DNA of 64,000 bases from Sindora glabra. Its lineage: Eukaryota > Streptophyta > Magnoliopsida > Fabales > Fabaceae. The DNA lies in the NCBI GenBank assembly GCA_020226215.1, contig CM035232.1, positions 81,668,544-81,732,543 of the forward strand, written 5' to 3'. This document shows, one piece after another, positions 58,915 through 64,000 of this stretch (the stretch's first letter is position 1; every line of letters begins with the position of its first letter). Below the pieces are notes generated by a model. That model was given only the letters and a program-made list of their open reading frames with translations. It searched no databases and had not been told where the DNA came from. A program made the position numbers and the translations under genes.

Positions 58915-59549
58915 TTGTTCTGCAACATATAAAAAAAAAAGTAGTGAAAAAAAAAGAAAAAAATTCAAGCGAAAAAAAGAAAAAAAAGCAATTCCTAAAA
59001 AAAATTAAAAAAAGAGAAAAAAAATTGTGAAAACAAAAATTATTCAAGAAAAAAAGAATTGATAATTTAGTTCCTTACAATTTGAATTTTCAAATTTGTA
59101 GAATTGTATAGTTGAGATAAACATTATTTTACACAAATAAGGAACTCCTTTTTTATATTTTTTAGCTTAACAGACCCTATCCCTTATTTTATGACATATT
59201 CTAACCATCTACTTTATTTTGTTATGCCACATATAAAAAAGAAGAGAAGTGAAAAGAAAAAGAAAAAGATAATTTCATGTAAAAAAAGAAAAAAATTCAA
59301 GCAAAAAAAAAGAAAAACAAGTAATTCTTAAAAAAATTTAAAAAAAGAAAGAAAAAATTGTGAAAACAAAAATTATTCAAGAAAAAAAGAATTAATAATT
59401 TAATTCCGCACAATTTGAATTTTCAGATTTGTAAAATTATATAGTTAGGATAAAAATTATTTTATACAAATAAGGAACTCCCTTTTTACATTTTTTAGCT
59501 TAACAGACCTTACCCCTTATTTTATAACCTATTCTAACTATCTACTTTC
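58915..59549. repeat. Tandem duplication (2 x about 310 bp) of the gypsy-5 leader
   Basis: Copy 1 (58915-59220) and copy 2 (59221-59549) both run from CACATATAAAAAA-like sequence through A-rich tracts, TTGTGAAAACAAAAATTATT and ACAAATAAGGAACTCC, to AGCTTAACAGACC and TCTACTTT. The order is identical with scattered differences and a few indels. Confidence 0.92.
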
Positions 59550-59729
59550 AAGTGCTTAGTTAAAGCTGAGAAATTGGCATTATTGAATCACTCACAAGGA
59601 TTTAAGTTACATAAGAGCTTAGGAAAATATTAAGGGATTGTGAGTTTGTGAGATTATCAAGCGAAGAGTGAAAACACTTAATTGAGAGAATTTGTAAGAT
59701 TAAATATTCTATCTTTTTTTTCTTCTAAC

Positions 59730-60780
59730 ATGGCAGGAAATCAAGAAGATATTCCACAAGTAGGATTAGCCTCGATCCAAATGCAAGCATTGGTGAGCCA
59801 TCTTGAAAGGTTGTTTAATAGGAAGTTAGAAGGGATTCATGACCGGTTGGAACAAATGGAGAATTAAGTTATCACACAACAAAACTTTCAAAACAATCGA
59901 GGGCAAGATGAACAATCTCATAGAGATGCAGAGAGTCGGGATGAGGAAGACAAATATGATGATTACCAACCAAGAAGGAGGAGGCTTAATTGAGAAGAAC
60001 CAAGGAGGCATAAAAAATAGAGAAGAAAACTTTGGAGGAATTAAAATTAAAGTTCCTTCATTTCAAGGCAAAAATGATCCGAAGGCATATTTGGAGTGGG
60101 AGATACGAGTTGAATGGATTTTCTCATGCTATAACTATTTTGAAAGGAAAAAGGTAAAACTTATAGCTCTTAAATTTACTGATTATGCCCTTATTTGGTG
60201 GGATCATATGCAAAAAGAGAGAGTTCAATATAGAGAACACCCATATGGGAAGAGATGAAGATAATCATGAAGAGATGGTTCATTCCATCCTACTACCATA
60301 GAGAGCTTTACAACAAGTTGCAACACCTCACACAAGGATCAAGGAGTGTAAATAAATACCATAAAGAGATAGAGATTGCCATGATTAGAGCTAACATAGT
60401 GGAGGATCAAGAGACAACAATGGATTATTTCTTGCATGGACTAAATCATGACATAATTGATGCTATGGAGATGTATCACCATGTAAAACTTCAAAAGATG
60501 GTACATTAAGTCATCAAGGTTGAACAATAACTTAAAAGAAGAAATAATGCTAAAAAAAACTCATTCAAATTCCTTTAACTTATAGAGGAACATCTCAAAG
60601 AAAGACACCTTTTTTGCTTGAAATTTTAAAAACGCCGATTCAAAGAAAACTAAGAAGCCAAAACCTAAGAAAGCTTAAGCAAAACTTAACCTAACAAGAA
60701 ACTATGACATACAGTGCTTCAAGTGTTAAGGGAGAGGACATATTTCAAGTCAGTGTCCTAACAAGCACACTATGATCATC
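59730..60780 (+). pseudogene. gypsy-5 gag
   Basis: ATG at 59730 (MAGNQEDIPQVG) gives about 45 codons to a stop at 59865. After frame changes the gag core is clear: VPSFQGKNDPKAYLEWEIR near 60052, ALIWWDHMQ near 60190, where both Trp of the WW pair are intact, KRWFIPSYYHRELYNKLQHL near 60270 and YFLHGLNHDIIDAM near 60426. The CCHC knuckle (60715-60756) reads CFKC*GRGHISSQC, with all four ligands kept but a TAA in the loop. Confidence 0.82.
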
Positions 60781-60959
60781 AACCACCATGATGATGATTG
60801 GGAGATTGAAGAAGCAACCATTGAGGAGGAAGAGAAGCTATCTAATGATGATGGAGAAAGTGTAGAAGAAGAAGAACTCCTAATGGCTAGAAAAGCACTC
60901 AACATTCAAACAATGGGGGAAGAAAATAACTATACAGAGAACTTGTTCCACACACGCTA

Positions 60960-61320
60960 CCTAATCTAAGACAAGGTATGTAGTGTAATCATTAATGGCG
61001 GAAGTTGTAGCAATGTGGCAAGCATTGAACTAGTGGAGAAGTTAAGCCTACCTACACTCAAGTACAACTGTCCCTACAAACTCTAATGGTTGAATAAATG
61101 TCGTGAAATGAAGGTGACAAAACAAGTGAAAGTTTTGTTTTCTATTGGCAAATATAGAGATGAAGTTCTATGTAATATTGTACCTATGAAAGCATGTCAT
61201 CTCTTATTAAGTAGACCCTGGCAATATGATACATGAGTCATACATGATGAATTTTCAAACCATTATTCTTTTGTACTTCGAGGGGAACCTATAACCCTTC
61301 TTCTTATGTCACAAAAGTAA
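60960..61320 (+). pseudogene. gypsy-5 protease
   Basis: The protease reads CSVIINGGSCSNV near 60980, with the catalytic Asp replaced by Asn (AAT at 60994). It continues through FSIGKYRDEVLCNIV near 61140 and HLLLSRPWQYDT near 61197, where the conserved Gly of GRPW is Ser. Three stops interrupt it. It could not be active. Confidence 0.78.
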
Positions 61321-61530
61321 ATATTAGAAGATCAAATTAAAAAAGAAAAGAAAAAATAGAGCAAGAGTAAGAAAGAAAATCAAAAGGAAGAAAGCGAAAA
61401 TAAAAGTGAGAAAAAGCTAGAAAAAGAGAGCCAACTAAGAGAGAAGAAAGAAAGAAAAGAAAAATTGAAAGGAAAAGGAGAGAAGAGCTTACTAATGACA
61501 AAAAAGAGTGAGATTAAACAAGCTTTGTTT
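61321..61530 (+). other. Lys/Glu-rich linker between protease and RT (gypsy-5)
   Basis: A purine-rich segment encodes runs of Lys, Glu and Ser in the frame between protease and RT. It is followed by EIKQAL, the counterpart of EVRKAL in gypsy-4. Confidence 0.6.
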
Positions 61531-61639
61531 TTTCAGCAAAACCTCCTAGTACTTGTGTACAAAGAGGCTACGTGTACACAAAGAGGCTACGTTGAACACT
61601 TAACCTCTGTATTGCCTAGTATTGTTTTATCTCTTTTCT

Positions 61640-64000
61640 AGGAGTATGAAGATATCTTTCCCGATCAGGTACCTCCAAGTTTACCACAAATTAGAGGGAT
61701 AGAACATCAAATTGATTTCATTCCTGGAGCATCTTTGCCTAACTATCCAACATATTGCACAAATCTTGAAGAGGCTAAGGAAATCCAAAAACAAGTTTAA
61801 TAGTTAATGAACAAGGGATATGTGAGAGAAAGCCTTAGTCCTTGTGCAGTTCCAATATTACTTGTGCCTAAAAAGGATAGTACATGGATGATGTGCTTTG
61901 ATTGTAAAGCCATTAACAATGTAATGGTAAGATATCGTCATCGTATTCCTAGGTTAGATGATATGCTTGATGAATTGACTGGTTCTACCATCTCTAAAAT
62001 TGATTTAAAAAGTGGCTATCATCAAATAAGAATGAAAGAAGGAGGTGAATGGAAAATAGCATTTAAGTCTAAACATTAACTAATGCACCTAGTACATTCA
62101 TGAGGTTAAAGAACCATGTCTTGCGATCTTACATTGGTAAATTTGTAGTAGTTTATTTTGATGACATTCTTGTATATAGCAGAACCTTAGATGAACATGT
62201 GGATCACCTTAAACAAATTTTAGATGTTCTAAGAAAGGAAAGATTGTTTGAAAATTTAAACAAATGTGACTTTTGCATAGATAAAGTTATTTTCTTAGCT
62301 ATGTTGTAAGTAGTAAAGGTATAAAAGTGAATGAAGAGAAGATCAAAGCAATCTAAGAATGGCTAACCCCTACCGTTATTGGACAAGTGAAAAGCTTCTA
62401 TTGACTTGCAAGCTTTTATAGGAGGTTCATGAAGGATTTCAGCACATTGGCTACCCTATTGAGTGAATTGACTAAAAAGAACACTCCTTTTAAGTGGAGG
62501 AAAACTCAAGAGAAAGCCTTCAAAGTCATCAAGGAGAAGCTCACTAGTGCGCTTTCACTAACACTTCTAAATTTTTGTAAGACTTTTGAAATTGAATGCA
62601 ATGCTAGTGGAATTGGCACTGGAGGTGTACTCATGCAAGAAGGTAAGCCCATTATATACTTTAGTGAAAAACTAAATAGACCCACTCTTAATTATCCAAC
62701 TTATGATAAAGAGTTGTATACATTAGTTAAAGTGTTAAAAACTTGGCAACATTGTTTGTGGCCTAAAGAGTTTGTTATACATTCTGATCATGAAGCTCTC
62801 AAAAATGTAAAGAGCCAAAGTAAGCTGAATCATAGGCATGATAAATGGATTGAATTCATTGAATCATTTCCCTATAGGATTAAAAATAAGAAAGGTAAAG
62901 AAAATATTATTGCTAATGCTTTATCATGAAGGTATGTTCTTCTTTCCATGTTAAATGCTAAGATTCTTGGTTTTAAATTTATTAAAGAATTGTATACTAA
63001 TGATGTTGATTTTGGTGAGGCCTTTAGTCATTGTAAACTAGGTGTTGGTTGGAACAAATTTTTTTTACATGATGGCTTCTTATTTTACATTGACAAACTT
63101 TGCACCCCAAATTATTCATTGCATGTGACATTATTGAAAAAGGTGCATTCTAGAGTTCTCATGAGAATTTTAGCATTGCAAATACATTTGTTATTCTAAA
63201 TGAACATTTTTATTGGCCTAGGATGTGCAGGCATGTTAAGAAATTTATGAGAAAATGCATTGTATGTTATAAAGTAAAATTTAAATTAAATCATTGTATA
63301 CTCCTTTCCCTATTCCGGATGTACCTTGGAAAGATATTTCTATGGATTTTGTTTTAGGATTGCCTACATCTAAGAGGAGGAGAGACTCTATTTTTGTTTT
63401 TGTAGATAGATTTTCTAAAATGGCACACTTCATTCCATGTTATAAAGTTAATGATGCTTCTAACATTGCTAATTTATTCTTTAGGGAAGTTGTGAGGTTG
63501 CATGGGTGCCAAAAATTGTTGTATCTGATCAAGATGCTAAATTCCTAATCTATTTTTGGAAAACCTTATAGAGCAAGCTTGGGACAAAGTTGTTATTTTC
63601 TACAACATGCCATCCACAAACTGATGGACAAATTGAGGTTGTGAATAAGACATTTTCTTCTTTATTGAGAACAATTATCAAGAAAAACTTGAAGAATTGG
63701 GAGGAGTGTCTACCACACATTGAGTTTGCTTACAATAGGATTGTTCAATCCACTACTAAATATTCGCCCTTTGAAATTATTTATGGCTTTAATCCTCTTG
63801 CACCTATTGATTTGATTTCTTTACCTTTGCAGGAAAGAGCCAACATGGATGGTAAGAAATATGATGAGTTTGTTAAACAAATCAATGAAAAGGCATGTCA
63901 AAAACATTGAAAGGATAACTTAACAATATGTAAACTATGCCAATAAAGGAAGAAAGCAAATAATTTTTTAGCCTAGAGACTTGGTCTAGTTGCACTTAAG
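61640..64000 (+). pseudogene. gypsy-5 RT, RNase H and integrase (partial)
   Basis: RT begins EYEDIFPDQVP near 61642, then KGYVRESLSPCAVP (61813) and KIDLKSGYHQIRM (61998). At about 62078 roughly a dozen codons are missing, removing the stretch that carries MPFG in gypsy-3 and -4. RT resumes at LTNAPSTF-like codons and keeps YFDD (about 62154-62165). RNase H is readable at 62429-62929 (ATLLSELTKKNTPFKWRKTQ, FEIECNASG, YFSEKLNRPTLNYPTYDKEL). Integrase covers 62950-64000. It has Asp in VDRFSKMAHF, Asp in SDQDAKF after a one-base loss near 63505, and Glu in GQIEVVNK. Confidence 0.84.

Larger units (their letters stand above)
57850..64000 (+). mobile_element. gypsy-5: Ty3/gypsy element, runs off the right edge
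   Basis: The 5' LTR, primer site, duplicated A-rich leader, gag, protease, linker, RT, RNase H and integrase are all + strand. The element continues past the window end within the integrase C-terminus. It is the third member of the family of gypsy-3 and gypsy-4, shown by the same domain order, linker and TGAT LTR start. It is not a recent copy of either. Confidence 0.88.

Noticed and set aside
1..64000. A previously undescribed functional system or CRISPR-like array
   Set aside because: All repeats seen are LTRs, tandem duplications or microsatellites, and all sizeable coding regions belong to known TE families or the VPS38-like gene. Nothing supports a new intact system.

Overview
The window is nuclear DNA of a flowering plant, most likely a eudicot. 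It is very AT-rich, plant retrotransposon families are packed on top of each other, and the only host gene has plant-type introns and encodes the C-terminal part of a plant VPS38/UVRAG-like protein. I cannot name the species. No bacterial-type features, CRISPR arrays or intact new gene system were seen. Almost everything recognisable is transposable-element (TE) sequence, and every element coding region is broken.

Region 1-13983 is a nest that can be unpicked by target-site duplications (TSDs) and reading-frame continuity. An old Ty1/copia element (copia-1, about 2024-13983, + strand) carries an RTE-type LINE against or inside its 5' LTR (1-2023). A hAT DNA transposon (5217-13161, transposase on the - strand) is inserted in its pol gene. 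The hAT in turn holds a second copia (copia-2, 8095-12290, perfect TSD GTATC) and a tRNA-derived SINE resembling Au SINE (6170-6327, perfect 20-bp TSD). Just downstream lie the last three recognised exons of the VPS38-like gene (15099-16589), intact and in phase. Its earlier exons are not in the window.

Region 16590-22000 is AT-rich with no gene seen. Region 22000-35634 is a degenerate mosaic of long Ty3/gypsy-type LTR sequences in both orientations, with a - strand copia remnant at 24392-25741. From about 35635 a degenerate Del/Tekay-type gypsy body runs on the + strand. Its gag region carries a 5S rRNA-like sequence (36571-36675). Its pol is interrupted by gypsy-3 (39348-46107, LTRs about 725 bp, TSD AAAGT), resumes at 46108, and is cut again at 46382 by gypsy-4.

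Gypsy-4 (46382-55182) has its gag split by a 2.74-kb LTR-like insert (48346-51089), and its pol contains an in-place inversion of about 240 bp. After 55182 come a possible MITE, a - strand copia pol (copia-6, about 55400-57849) and gypsy-5 (57850 to the window end). Gypsy-3, -4 and -5 belong to one family: LTRs start TGAT, the end of pol runs into or against the LTR, a Lys/Glu-rich linker separates protease from reverse transcriptase, and the leaders are A-rich in at least two of them. Most disabling changes readable here are C-to-T or G-to-A, as expected for decay of methylated, silenced elements.
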